Assembly: GCA_035582835.1 (NCBI GenBank)
Contig: JAYKAV010003099.1
Span: forward strand, 1,512,363 to 1,576,362
Length of the DNA: 64,000 nucleotides
Direction: 5' to 3'
Source of the DNA: Phoebastria nigripes
Lineage: Eukaryota > Chordata > Aves > Procellariiformes > Diomedeidae
Numbering within the stretch: the stretch's first letter is position 1; every line of letters begins with the position of its first letter. The notes under the pieces were generated by a model that was not told the DNA's origin, made no database searches, and was given only the letters and a program-made list of their open reading frames with translations. This document shows, one piece after another, positions 49,501-61,841 of this stretch. The position numbers were made by a program, and so were the translations under genes.

Positions 49501-52500
49501 CAGACCTGTAGCAGTGCAGGAGCCTGTACAATCAGACCAGTTTTGTCTGTACCTTATCTTTGATAGTGGCTGTTACCAGCTGCTGGACAGGGCTACGGCG
49601 CTGGAGGCTCTCCCAGAAGACACAAACACGGCACAACCTTGGAGCAAGTTTGGCTTTTATCTGTTACTGACCAGCTTTGGGGAGGCCAGATCTCAGCCTG
49701 TGAGCAGCTTGTCCCGTGTGGTCACTTGGGCATCCTGCCCAGAGGCCGCTCTGCTGCCTTCGTTCATCACCAGCGTTCGTTTGTGGTCAGGCAGGAGAGT
49801 TCGATGACTCAGGTGACAGGCAGTAACCTCCTCTGGTAGTAGGTTGTTCTCTAACCCACTGCTTATGGATAGACGTGGTCTCATCCAATGCCAATCCTCT
49901 ATTCTGGATTTAGGATAGCCTTGGGATGAGCAGAGGTTTTGGGGTCTCTCTGGGCTGCCCATGTGTCTGTGCTTGGACTAGGTGCAGGAAACTGAGGCTC
50001 CCTGGGACCTGGCTGAGGGTCCTCCGCGGTTGCAGGAGTAAGGAGAAGGGTGTGAATCCATAAATCAAAGGAGCCTGAAATGAGGAAGGTTCAAGTGCTG
50101 TTTCTTGGAGCTCTCATGATAAAAAACTGTCATGGCAGCAGGAAGGCTCCCTCTGCCCCTGTATGAGCATGAATGCAGCTGTCGGGGGGGGATGTCAGGG
50201 TTAGAGGTGCAGGCAGGCAAATCCCAGCTGGACAGGAGAAGGTCTCCCTGCTTTTGGCAGTCACGGCTGGCTGCCCGCTGGGCAGGGCACAACCTGCGTC
50301 CAGGGTTAATGTGGCAATCATGAGCCTCTGCTCACACCTCACCTTCAGCCTGCGTCCACGTTTCCCATTAGCAGTGCTATTTTTGAGCCTCCCAAGGCAA
50401 TTAACACCAATTAATCTAAAAAAGCCTAAATAATGGTTTTTCAGAGCCCCCGGCTCCTTCCTGTTCCCCATGTGGCCCCAGAAGACTGCAGCCCAAACCT
50501 GGCAGAGAGCTGAGCCCAGTTAAGTGCTTCGTGTGCAGGGACTGCTGGGGAAGCTTCTTGGGGAGATGTGCAATTAGAGAAGGGCCCCAATGATCCCATG
50601 GATCCAACTTTTCCATCCTGGATTGTGGTGTCTGTGCAACAGAGAGCGCTGCAGTTCCTTGCAGTGCTCATTATGCTGAAGGAGAGGGGGAACCAGCTTG
50701 TGCAGGTTGGTGCAGCCCTCTCTTGAGAGCCAGCAAAGGGTGAGACCACTGAATATGCTTGGATGCAGGAGGTGCAACTCCCCTGGGATGTACAGAAAAG
50801 TCCCTGGAGGATTTTGAGGATTTTTTGCCTGTACCTAAAGCCATTTGCATCCTCGTATTCTCTGGGCGCTGTCACGTGGAGCAAATTAGCCTCCCCGTCT
50901 TTGCCTTCCCCAAACGCAGCGTAGTTTCATCTTGCCCTTTTAAACAGTATGTACCAGAGCAAGAGCTGCTTTTTGCTGATAGGAGAAGCTGTTCCTGTTT
51001 GCATGTGATTTTTGTCTTACCTGTTTAAGCTCTTCTGAGAAGGGCTGTGTCTGACCATCGCTGAAATNGTAAACCCATGGGTATGGGCCCCAGGATCCTC
51101 CCTGCCCCCAGCAGGGCCAGGATTTCATGTTTTGTGGGGTGCCTTGCATAACAAGGCCTTGATCTTGAGCACGGCCTTCAGGCGTTACTGGAATATGAGT
51201 AAATAATAATTAAGATTTGGGCGTTTGCTGCAGTGAAGGGTGTTTATATGAAGGTTAGATGTGCGTTATGGGTGCTAATGTAGATGGGTGTGTGCAGATC
51301 CACTGACTAACTTCAACCCGATCGTTACCACCCCTGGTGAAGGTGCTGCATGTGTTCAGCTACTTTTTAAAACAGCGCTGTGCTAAGAGCAAGTAGGTGT
51401 CTAAATAAAAGTATGTTTCAAGAAAGCAGCACAATTTTGGCAATCCAGAGACAAGTAGGCTTTTTTGCAAAGCATTTTCAAAGCAAATTGTCAGTAGGTT
51501 CCAATTTCAGATGCACCGAGCGCAGTATATTGTGGGGAGGAGGGCATATCTGCTGTTGGGGGAGCATTGGATCACTTCCATCGCTGAAGAGAGGAGCGTG
51601 TCCTTCACTGGCAGTGGGCTTATAGGCACCTGTCTCCTCCATCACCTCCTACTCCTCGGTAGGGCTGGAAGTGGGGAGGTGGTGGTGCGGTCTAGTGGAT
51701 CGAGTAGGTGACTGGGAGTTGAGCACTATATATTAACCTTGGCTTCTGTGCTAATTAATCAAGAATATGGGTTATATCCTTTAAAGCAAGGGAGTTATTT
51801 CGGTTTAGCAAATTACTGCTACTCAGCTGAGACTCAACAGCTGAGCATGGTCCTAGTTCCACCTCCCTCTAACTGCAAAGTAAATCACTGCAACTAGTTT
51901 CAGCTAAAACATTGTGCTTTGCTGCTTGGGTGCGTTACGATGTGCACGGCCAGGTACCGCGTCTCTGTGTGAGGGTGAGCGTCTGTTACACTCCAAGAAC
52001 TTACTGCTTGCTGGCATCTGCCTATAACATGAATTGTTTTGAGCAAGTAGTTCAGGTTCACTCCCAGTTTTGGTATTTAAGGGATCCTCCGGGTTTTTGA
52101 TGGGCTAGATTGACCTCTATAGCTGCCCATCTTCTTCCATAGACTGGAGAGACTGACCTGGAATGATAATGCTTCTAACTTGTCGCCTTGGTTAGTAATT
52201 TAAGCTTCAAGTGCTAAATCTAGGCTTGTGCATTTCTATTAAATGGTGACAGGGAAACCCAGCCTGGCATGGTAAATGCTGTCAAAACCTATGTGGAAAA
52301 GTTGCTACATTAACTACAGAGTATTGCTGTAGCAATTTGAGGACTGTTTGAATACGCTGACTAATATATTGCCTCCCAAAGAGAAAACAGAATTAATTTC
52401 CATGCCATGGATGCACTGGTCTCAGCAGGGAGGGCTGGCTACCTGACCTGCGATTTCAGGGTAGATTACCATGTAGCTGGGGAAAAAGTGTAAATCCAGT

Positions 52501-54384
52501 ATTAATAAGGTTGTTGCACAAGGAGGCCAAATCTGAGCACGGTGGCACTAGCTTTCAGGCAGTTGGATCGGCACTGCAAGTAGCAGAGGTGTCAGTAACA
52601 CTTCAGCCAGACACCCACGCAGGCGCGCCACGCTCCGTCTCAAAATAAAATCAAAAACGATATTGTCACCTGCTATTGATCCAAAGGCGTGGATTTAAGC
52701 TGCTTGTGGCAGTAGGGCATGCTCCCAACAGGTCAGCAGTAACTGTATTAGGGAAGGAGGGAATGTGGGTGAGTTATTTTGATTTTGTTTGAAACAATAA
52801 AACCCAAGTTATTTGAAATCTTAACAACAGAACCAGCTTTTAGCACCGGCGTTTATAGGGATGAGTGGGCGAGTTGTTTAAAGGAAAAAAAATCTTTGAA
52901 AACAGTCCAAGTAAGGGTGATAATTTCATCCTACAAGGGAAGCGCGGTGCGCACGTCCTGTGTTTGAGCAGCATGTGTATGGTCTGCACCAGGGGCTGTG
53001 GCTGTGCAATTTGCAAAGCTCACTGAAGGGCACACGTGTGCCGAGGGCACGCTCGGGCGCACACTCGCAGCTCTCTGGTGTGAGAGCTGGAACCTGAAGG
53101 TGCAGGTGGTGTCTCTGCAGATCACAGACGTCTCACTCGCTCTCCTTTGCTGCATCCTAAACCCAGATGCAAAAAGTCATTTCCTCTTGCTGTTCCAAGC
53201 ACCAACCTCGTGTGTGTTGGCTCTGTTCCTGTATTATACCTGTCTTCTGCATTTCACCCTCAATATCAGCTTCACATGCCCCCTTTCATAGCTGTCCCAA
53301 GTCGACTCAGCTCTTCAGATAAGGGGCAGAGTCTCGGTTCTGGTTCGTTCCCCTCCTACCCCTCTCCACCAAAATATCCCCTTAACTCAGCCCCCCAGCA
53401 GTGCGGCAGTGGGGAAATGGCGGCCGCAGCACAGACATTCAGCTCGCGCAAGCTGCTGCAGCGTCTGTGCCCCCGCACCAAGCATGACAGCAGGCAGGTT
53501 GGCTGTGCCCTGCCTCTTGCCCTTCCTTGCCCCTTCTTTCCCTCCTCGGTTGCTGTAGCATTTTTAAAAATTAAATCACAAACTAAATTGAAGTTTAGTA
53601 TGTGAGCTCCCCAGGCAGCAGCTTAGTTTGAGGCCGATTCCCAATTGTCTCTTGTCTTCCATAGCCTGTGGCACCAGAACAAAATAGGTGCAGCGTAATT
53701 GCCTTTTTTCCGCTCTGTCCTGATACAAGGATTTTGCAAGGTCCTGCGTGATGGAGAGTTGGCCTCTTCTCCTGGCACATGACAGATGGGGCTGCCCTAC
53801 AGGACAGATCCTGGCCAGCATCACTGGTGCTCCAGGGGGTCCATCTTGCATGTCTGCAGTGTGTCCACCATGGTGGTTCTGCCTGTGTCTCGTCAGCACA
53901 GGGTGTTTTATCACTTGTTGCTTCAGAGCTTGTGTTTGCCCTTGAGCACAGCCTGACCCCCTCCCCGTCAGCCAGATCGGCGTCGTGGGCACCGATGGAT
54001 TCACAGTTCATGGCTGCCCCAGCCCTGCTGCTCTCCTGGAGATGCATCCGTGATGCCTTGCCCTTGGGTCCAGGATCATTGTAGAGCCCAGTGAGGTTCA
54101 CAGACCTTCTTGAGATAGGAGGGGGCTGGGGGCTGAGACCCNCTGTGCCCTGCATGCAGCCTGGCAGCGAGCGGGGGCCAGGGCCAGGTACTGAGCCAGG
54201 AGTCCTGATCTCAGGCCCCAGACAGTTTTCACATTTCTAATTACTGTGTGACTCCTGGAAATAAATTACTGGTATGGAAAGGCACAGGCAGTCCCCCAAA
54301 GCTGCATTTGTTCAGGATGAAGAAAATTCCTACTTTTGCAATGAAAGATGAGAATGAAGTGTAAGAGAACAGTGTGGACAGAGA

Positions 54385-54500
54385 GCTGAGAGTGCCAACG
54401 GGACTCTGTCCCCACTTTGCCACTGCCCTGCCAGGTGGTCTTTGGCAAGCGGCTTCTCTTTCCAGTGACCCATTTCACAGTCACAAATTCACATTTCACG
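54385..54500 (+). mobile_element. Old MIR-like SINE fragment
   Basis: GTGCCAACGGGACTCTGTCC is followed by CACTTTGCCACTGCC, GGTCTTTGGCAAGCGGCTTC and TTTCCAGTGACCCATTTCAC. This matches the MIR order GGACTCTGG..TCTGCCACTTAC..CTTGGGCAAGT. The 3' part is overgrown by a short degenerate repeat. Confidence 0.6.
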
Positions 54501-55153
54501 TTCACATTTCACAAATGGGAGGTAAGAACAGCTCTTTGGCTGCTGCGTAGCATTTCCATCTTTCCATGTTTGAAACCTTGTTGCAATTGGAAATTTCCCT
54601 CTGTTAAACGGTGGTACATTTAAATTAAGAGATGCTTATGGCTGAGCATCTTTGGCTTTTGCAATAGGACAAAAAAAATCACGCATCTAATAATATGAGG
54701 AGCAGGAGGACTATCGGGAGCTAAAAATGGTCCTTCAATATTTTGGTGCTTTAAATCTGAGTGATCGTATTGTGTCTGTATGTGCACACTGCATTTACTG
54801 TCGTGGTGCGTGTGCCTGTAGAGCTGAGTGTGTTTGCAGATGTAGTTTAGGAAAATTGATCCCAATCTATTTTTAAGGTAAAGTGTGTGTGGTGGGTAGG
54901 AGGTGGGGAGGTGGAAGGAAAGCTAAATATTCACATAGCTCCACTGTGTGTTTAAGAGCATCATCTAATAACACTGGGATCGTGGCAGCAAGGTGAAGGA
55001 GAGAGGAGCGCTTCGCTGGAGTCCACCCCCTTGTGCAAGGGCACAGGGGTGACTCCGGGAGGAGCGTGGCGAGCAGGGCTGTCGCTTTAAGCTGCATCTC
55101 GCACCCAGCGGGTCATTGGTGCTGGCGACGTTCTTCACATGGCTGCGCGCTCT

Positions 55154-55337
55154 GCATAAATCTCTGCTCCGGCAGCCGGAGCGGAGCTGGGAAGAGCTCT
55201 CTCTGGCTGCTAGTAGTAGCTAAAGAGCATCGAAGTGGCAGCCCTGCATCGCCAGCCTCTGCCCTGCGAGGTGAGGTCGTTCTTGCCCGTGGACATGTAA
55301 AAGCTGGAGCCTGGGGAAGAGCTGGCTGCTGAGGTCA
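55154..55337 (+). promoter_or_regulatory. Candidate internal promoter and non-coding first exon in intron 11
   Basis: A TATA-like GCATAAAT at 55154-55161 sits in a locally CpG-denser stretch (about 55,060-55,280). A transcript starting about 30 bases downstream (near 55,185) would meet two good splice donors: GCGAG|GTGAGG at 55271 and GTCA|GTAAGTAA at 55338. The exon would have no usable ATG; the only one, at 55295, is followed at once by TAA. Splicing to the GoLoco-1 exon would give a TPR-less transcript. This is inference from sequence pattern only. Confidence 0.25.
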
Positions 55338-56469
55338 GTAAGTAAAACTCGTTTTTTTTTGTGTTTCTCTTCTGTCCTCTGAAATGAGAGGCTAGATCGG
55401 GGGTAAGAGGAGGAGGTAGATACAGAGATACAGAAGAGAGATTTGCTCGGGCCAGGGCTTGGATATTGCCTGTGTATGCTTGTTTTTTTAAAGTTTACAG
55501 GTAGCTTCAGTTTGAACTTTTTATTATTAACATTTTTGCAACTTTCTGGGAAATAGATGCAAGCAATGCACAGACTGCTCGAGTGTCTGCCAATGTCTTA
55601 CAGCAGAGCGTGGCGAGTGCGGTTGGTGGTTCTCTGTGCCTGGCCGTGCTTACTGGGGGAGGATGGGGTGTCTGCTGGCCAGCCCTGCCTTTTGGAGGGA
55701 GCGTGGCAGCGGTGCTTAAGGATTGGCATTGAAAGCAAAGTGCTGTCCTCAGCAAAGACCGGACAAGTTTAACAGCTTTTCTGACTCTGAAGATGATGGT
55801 CTCATCAAGGAGTGGAGACTCCAGCCAGCACCAAGCTGTTGGTGGCCAGGGACTGGGAGAGCCCCACTCCCGAGCCCAGAGACAATGCTCCAGACATTTC
55901 ACCTCTCGGTAAAACAGGCTGAGGCTTTTGGCCAGGGGTTTCCTTCCATTCCTCTCCTCCAGCCCCCCCTCACCTTCTGGGAGGCTCTTTCCAAATCTCC
56001 CCTCTGGTGCCTTTCACCAGGTGAAGTGATGAGGTGGGGAAGTTAGTTCGGTGCCTGATGCACCTGCGAGGTGAGGGGGTTTGGGGTTGTGGCCATGCCA
56101 GTGGTGCTGGCCCCTGCGGCAGTTTCCTCTGGGGCAAGGTGTTGTGGTGAGGCGGGGATAAAGCAAAGCCGCGTGCAGGGGACTGGCAGGCAGCAGGGCA
56201 GCCCAGGATAAAGTGCTCCCAGCACTGGCAGTCACCAGCACTGCCCCAGCCCTGCTCCTGCCTGGTGATTTTGGGGTCGACTGCCTTGAAAAGAGAGTAG
56301 GTAAGCAGTTGTGAAGCATCTGGTTTATAGAGGGAGAGACAGATAAGGCATGGCACGTGGTCATAGATGTGTTGGGATGAATATCTGCCAGGCTCTGGGC
56401 AGATAACTGCCTGCTAGGACAAGGGGCACAATTTTTCCAAGAACTGTCCGCAGGCGAGAGCTTGGCCCT

Positions 56470-56580
56470 GGGACAGATCGCTGGGTCCTGTCCCAGCTCT
56501 GCCACTGCGTCACTGCGGGACATGGTCAAGTCACTTCACCTCCAGGTTGTCTCCTCACTGAAGTAAGGTAAGGAGGAGGA
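56470..56580 (+). mobile_element. Old MIR-like SINE fragment
   Basis: TGTCCCAGCTCTGCCACTGC is followed by GGGACATGGTCAAGTCACTT and CACCTCCAGGTTGTCTCCTC. This resembles the MIR block CTCTGCCACTTACTAGCTGTGTGACCTTGGGCAAGTCACTTAACC, with the later part degenerate. Confidence 0.65.
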
Positions 56581-59500
56581 ATCGTTGGTGGACGTGTTTA
56601 AATGTCAAGGCAGTGCTCTCTGAGGGGCTGCTGTGGGAGTAGCGGTGAAAACTGCTGTGTTATCCCTGAACCTGCTGCCGTTCTCACCTCGTCCCTGACC
56701 TGGCCCATGCACCAGAGCCAGACCGCCTTTGAGCAGCAGTTCCTGAGCTGGATCCGCTGTGCCAGACCGGCTGGGATCCATCCACCGGTGGGCAGTGGGT
56801 CCTGCCTGCAGGTAGGGCAGCGCCGTCCCCCTCGGAGGGCTGGGCGAAGCCAGAGTGAGCAGTCTGCGAGCTTGATGAGTCCTTGCTGCAACGGGGCGGG
56901 TCTGCACGAAGTTGAGCCTGGAGGAGAGGAGGGGGACCAAAGGCAGGCCAGCGCCCGTGGGGACACCGACTGCGAAAAGAGAAGCTGATCTGACAGAGGA
57001 TCAAGGTTTGGCCCTTTGGGTAGCTCATGAGAGCATCTGTAGTTTGGTCTGCTGGGCAATGCTCCCTTTGAAGGGAACATTTCACCTATGCATGGTACAG
57101 CAGGTGCTTTTGGCACATGGCAGTGGCAGGAATCGCTGGGGGACGTGCTGTGGCTCTGCCAGTGCAGAAATCATCTGCCGTGTTCCTTGGGGGCCTCTGG
57201 AGCCCTGTCCCAGAGCAACCCGGGAGTGTGTTGTCGCACGGCCGCAATCAGACAGGCTTTTGGTGGGGCTCAGCAGTGAATGCGGGGGGAGCTGCATCCC
57301 ACCCTGGCTGCTGCTGCTGCTGCTTCCCAGGGAGCCCTCCAGCTCTGCCTGAGCTGACTTTAAACCCTGCGGGGTCAGTGGGAAGCTGTGGGAGAAGCCG
57401 CCATCGCCAGAGCCATTTGGTTGAGGGTATTTCTAACAGCGGGTGCTGGTGCACGGTGGGGGAGCACAGCCGGGGCCGGTGGTGGGTATGGGCTGCTCGG
57501 GTGTCGAAGCGAGATTGGGGACAGGGTGCTGCTTGGGAGCTGGAGCAGCGTCGTGGAGTAGAAAGCCCAAGCCACGGTGCCAGTGGCATTGCCCTGCTCC
57601 GACCAAAGATTTACTGCTTCTGGCCTGGGATGTGTGTGTGGGGCTGGGCACGAGGACCCCCTTCATCTGCCTGACAGGGAGCACCATGTCCTGCTCCACA
57701 GGGCCCTCGGGGACCTCAGGCATGGGAACACCATGTGAAACTAGCACGGAAATAATTAAAACATTCTCTGCTGATCCTGGGATGGGGCTCGGGAACAGAA
57801 ACGTGTCGGAGAAAGGCTCTTCTCTGCAGAGGCACCGGTGGGCAGTGGTGTCCCAAGGGCAGAAACCCTGCGGGGCATTTGTGGGCTGTGGCTTCAGGTG
57901 TTCGGAGCTGGGAAGTGGTTTAGTTCTTGCAGTTAGGCCTTCCACATTTGTTTAATGGCTTTCCTGAATCTGAGTGAAAATGGCCCAGGGGGTTTAGGCA
58001 CAGGAGTCTGTTCTGACTTTGTTTTGCTTTGCCTGGGATCACTTCAGCCTTGGCCTCACCTGCGCATCCGGAGCAGCCAACATGAGGGATTTCCCCATGA
58101 GATGCTGGTCTGTGCCCTGCACTCCTGTGCCCAGGGGGCAGAGCCAGGCAGCCCAGGACCTTCTCGGTCTGTGAACCAAGACTGTGTAAGATTTTATTTA
58201 GCACGAGTGAGAGTTTATCGGAGAGGAAATAGGGTGCATTTGTGCTCCGCAGGGCAGCAACCTGCAGCCTGGGAGAGCACCAGGGTCCCCCGACCCCTCC
58301 TGAAGAGCCCACCGGTCCCAGCTGAGCAGAGGGGCTCCCTGGGGCGGCATCGCTGCAGGGAGAGGAGCGGCAGCAGGTGCCCCATCACTCCCCACAGCTG
58401 CTGTTCGCTGCCTTTCCAACACCTCAGCTGTGTTTTACACATCCTGGATCCAACCTGGCAGGTTAAACAGCGTGCTCATCCACCAGCAAGTAAATGTATG
58501 CAAAAGCCTGGATGCCTTCCAGTGAGGGAAGCCTGTTTCAGGTGAGCGAGTCCTGCTCCCAGGCTGTCCTTAGCCAGGTTGCTCAGTTCTCCGATGAGCT
58601 GGCAGTGTCCAGGTGGAAATACCACTCGCAGAAAATGGGAACAAAGCTTTGACCCCCAGGTACGGGGCCTCCGCCTGCCTGGGACAGTGGCTGTCCCTGT
58701 CCTGCCCAAGGTTGGGGAGCAGGAGCAGAGGCTCCACGCTTGTCCTGGTCCCCGCATGGGGAGAGATGTATGTGTCTCTGTGCCCGTGCTGAGGGCGAGC
58801 ATGTTTGCAGCCAAAGCTGCCCCGGGGATGATTTCTGCAGTGCCAGCAGCCCCCGGTCCGCAGGTGCCAGCAAAAGCCCTGGGTCTCTCTGCCCAGTGCA
58901 AAAGGGGTTGGTTTGCCGCTTTGCCCATGATGGAGGCTGGCTGACCAGAGGAAAATAACAGTTGGCAGAATTTGGGCAGTTGTGGTGCTAGAGGTGGTGA
59001 ATGGGTGACGAGGCCAGGCAGGCATACCAGCCGTGGGGTGAGAAGTGATCTCAGGGCTGGAAACCAAAGCTGCTGCCCAGGAACCATTTAGGGCTCTGGG
59101 TCCTGGGCCCGTGGTGACTGGTTGTTGNGTGTCTGTGCTATCACAGGACTGTTGCTCGGTGCCGTTAAGGGATGCCCTGGCTCTTGGGAAGCCTCCTGAC
59201 TGTCCTGGATGTGCCAAGCCCTGGGCAAGCACAGCTCGGTAGCAGACGGTGGGCCCCAGGGTGTGATTGCACATCCATCTGCCCTTGCAGCTTGTTCCTC
59301 GGGGCCAGGAGCAGACTGTGAGTGGAGGGAGCCAAGCGCTCTGTGCCTTGTCGTATTTGGGCATTTTAATTAGAGGTGCAGGCCTGGGGCGTGGTTTGGC
59401 TGGGGCAGCGCTGGAGGGAGCCTGGCGTCAGCGGGTGCTGCTGCGGGCCCTGTGGCACCCCACGTCCCAGGCTGGCGCAGTATGTGCAAGCCCTAACGCT

Positions 59501-61841
59501 GGCCCGCGGGCACTGGCCTCCTGCCCCTCCGGGTGCCACCATACCGGGAGGTACCCAGGCATGCAGCCAGCCCCGTCCCACACTTCACATGCACCGGCTG
59601 CTCTTCCTACTGATTCAGAGCATCCTTTCCTCTCCTGGGCAGGTTTTGAGCAGAGATCTTGATACGGGAAATTGCAGGGTCCCTGGCAGGATGCTCCCTG
59701 GGGGAATCTGGTCTCTGCGGGGTGGAAGCCATGAGCTGGGGGCTCTGACCAACACACTGCCCAGCTGCTCCCTGCAAGGCAAAACTTCTCCTGTGGACCT
59801 GCAACTGCTCTGACTTACTCTGCGGTTGCGAGGAAGCTAGAGGGAGGTTTGGTGTGAATGAGCTGGCTTCCTCCTCTAGCCTGAAATTTGGGTCACGCAA
59901 ACCAACATAGCAGAGCTGTGATAGATGTAGTTTGTCCTCGGCCCAAGCAAGCTTTGATTTCTAAGGTGCAACTGTTGATGGTTCAGAGGGTCCGTCTGAG
60001 CTGCCGTTTCATTAGCAGATCGGCACGTGGAAAGAGGTGAGAGGGGTTTTTCCCCTCCCCGATCAGCTCCCACATTGCTAATGTTCCTCTCTGGCCCGCT
60101 GCTAATTTTGACGCTGCCCTAAATAGAAGCTGAGTGCATCTCATCTGCTTNGCTTAGCACACAGGAAAATTGTTTTCCTTCATTTACCGAATCCAACTTG
60201 CGGCTTTAACCCTGTCAGCACAATTCTCTCCCCATTGCAGACCTTCCTTGAAGGGCTTCGCATGCCTCTGTCCCGGTGAAGAGCGCTCTGCTGGGAACGG
60301 CACCACACATGGTAGGAGAGGGAGGGCTCCCGGCTGCCCAGGATGGCCACCAGCAGAGCTGGGAGAGGGGCTTTGCTTCATGAACAGCCAAGGAGATCCC
60401 CTTCTCCGCTGAAAGGCCTGGCGCTTCGGGCTGGCTCTCCCTGTGCTCTCTCCATCTCTCCAGCGGGGCATGCTGCTCCCCAGGAGGGACCCAGTGCCCC
60501 CTCCCAGACTGGCCTTCCCCAACTCCATGCTGGAAAATAGCTCAGCACAGTTGGACCCAGTTGTAGGAGTTTTTGATTGATTTCTGTTGTGGTATTATTT
60601 CCAGCATCTGGTCCCACCAGACGCAGGGACCCTTCCTGAGCCCTAGTACACAAAGACCCTTGTGAGCCTGGCAGATGCTTCTCTTTATCGCCGTCTAATT
60701 TTATATCCCGTTCTGAGTGGCTCCTCGGAAAGATCTGCTGCACTAGCTGCTCCAGGGCAGGACTCTGGGTTTGCCATCCCAGCACGGGGCATGCAGCCCC
60801 TCTCTGCGCTGGAACTGGACACAACACAGCGCTTTTGAAAGGCTGCCTTGAACGCAAACCCTTCTGCAGTGCGACTTAAATATATCACTGTCTAGTGCAA
60901 GGTGCTTATTTGGGGCTCTCGTGCAAGAACTGTTTTCCTGAAAAACTATAATTTTGTGGCATTTGCAGCTCAGTGACTGTTACAACAAGCGATGTGCTGA
61001 GGACACAGGAGCACCGAAAGGAAGCATTGGGAGTGCAAGGGGCAGTGGCTACAAAGGTTAAATTTAGATGGTTAGAAAGGACGGCNGAGTGCTGGCATGC
61101 CTGAGCTCGAGCTGAGCCTCAGCTGGGCACACAGCAACACTTCAGCCAGGGCATCCGCACGGCTCCCTCTCGACCGTCACGCTCCCGACTGTGGTCCCTC
61201 TCTGAGCCCACAAGCTCCTCTTCCCTGCGGAGCTGTGCCAGGATGAATGCTGTCCCCTTTCCCTCCCCTGTTTCCCTTTCAGCCTCCAGTTTGTTCTGAG
61301 CGCTCAAGATGCTCTGCAGCAATGGAGGCTGCTCTGCACGAGGCTCATCTGCTTGCTGGTAGGAGCCCAGCTCTGGTTTGGGCTGTGGAAGTGCCCAGAG
61401 CCTCTGGGGTCGGCCACAGCACGAGTGACCTGTGGAGGGGCCGCAGCTCTCCACGGATGCCCCTCTCGCGGAGCACAAGTTGCAGAGCAGCTCTTCACCC
61501 CGTTCCCACTCAGGGGTCCCTGCGGGAGAGGGGACCTTCATGATGCTCTGCCTGTGGCCTCCTCTAGGAGGATGGTGTTAGATTGTCCACACCAAAGGGC
61601 AGCAAGAGAAAAAGGGAGAGGTTATTTCAGAGCCAGGAGGACAGAGGGACCAAGTAGCAGTGACCCCTGGCAGGCTCTAGGCTGCGGGGCTTGGCAAGCC
61701 ACGGGCACAGCCAGGAGCCGGCCTCTGAACAGACCAGGAGAGAGCATGGCACATTGCCAAGGCCACGCCAGACAGAGCGATTGGACACGGGGAGTTGTTT
61801 GGGGCATTCTGACTCTCTTCTGTATTTTACTGTTTTCCCAG

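Larger units (their letters stand above)
39444..61841 (+). other. GPSM1: GPSM1 intron 11 (22.4 kb) between TPR/linker and GoLoco halves
   Basis: This is the largest intron in the window. It contains forward fossil SINEs at about 39535-39715, 43240-43420, 54385-54500 and 56470-56580, and a reverse one at about 43050-43150. It also has a G-quadruplex-type motif at 43488-43520, a (CTG)5 at 57308-57322, and CpG-denser spots at about 52,920-53,500 and 55,060-55,340. GC content rises visibly toward its 3' half (about 56-61.8 kb). No frame inside it resembles a known protein. Its position makes it the natural place for a promoter of a TPR-less isoform. Confidence 0.9.

Noticed and set aside
52085..52140. 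Possible CR1 LINE 3' end (GATGGGCTAGATTGACCTCT)
   Set aside because: It resembles the CR1 tail over about 20 bases only, without the diagnostic ATTCTATG repeats. Too short to call without a repeat library search.
58570..59364. 264-codon minus-strand open frame in GC-rich intron 11
   Set aside because: GC-rich DNA has few stop codons. The product resembles no family and several other frames are equally open there.
1307..61086. Scattered single N bases as possible biology
   Set aside because: They are isolated ambiguous base calls, none inside the GPSM1 exons, and so are assembly artefacts or heterozygous positions.
61353..61841. Open frame running for about 160 codons upstream into the GoLoco exon
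   Set aside because: The GoLoco exon has a clear acceptor at 61840-61841 that restores exact GPSM1 phase. The upstream part has no family similarity and is intron 11 sequence.
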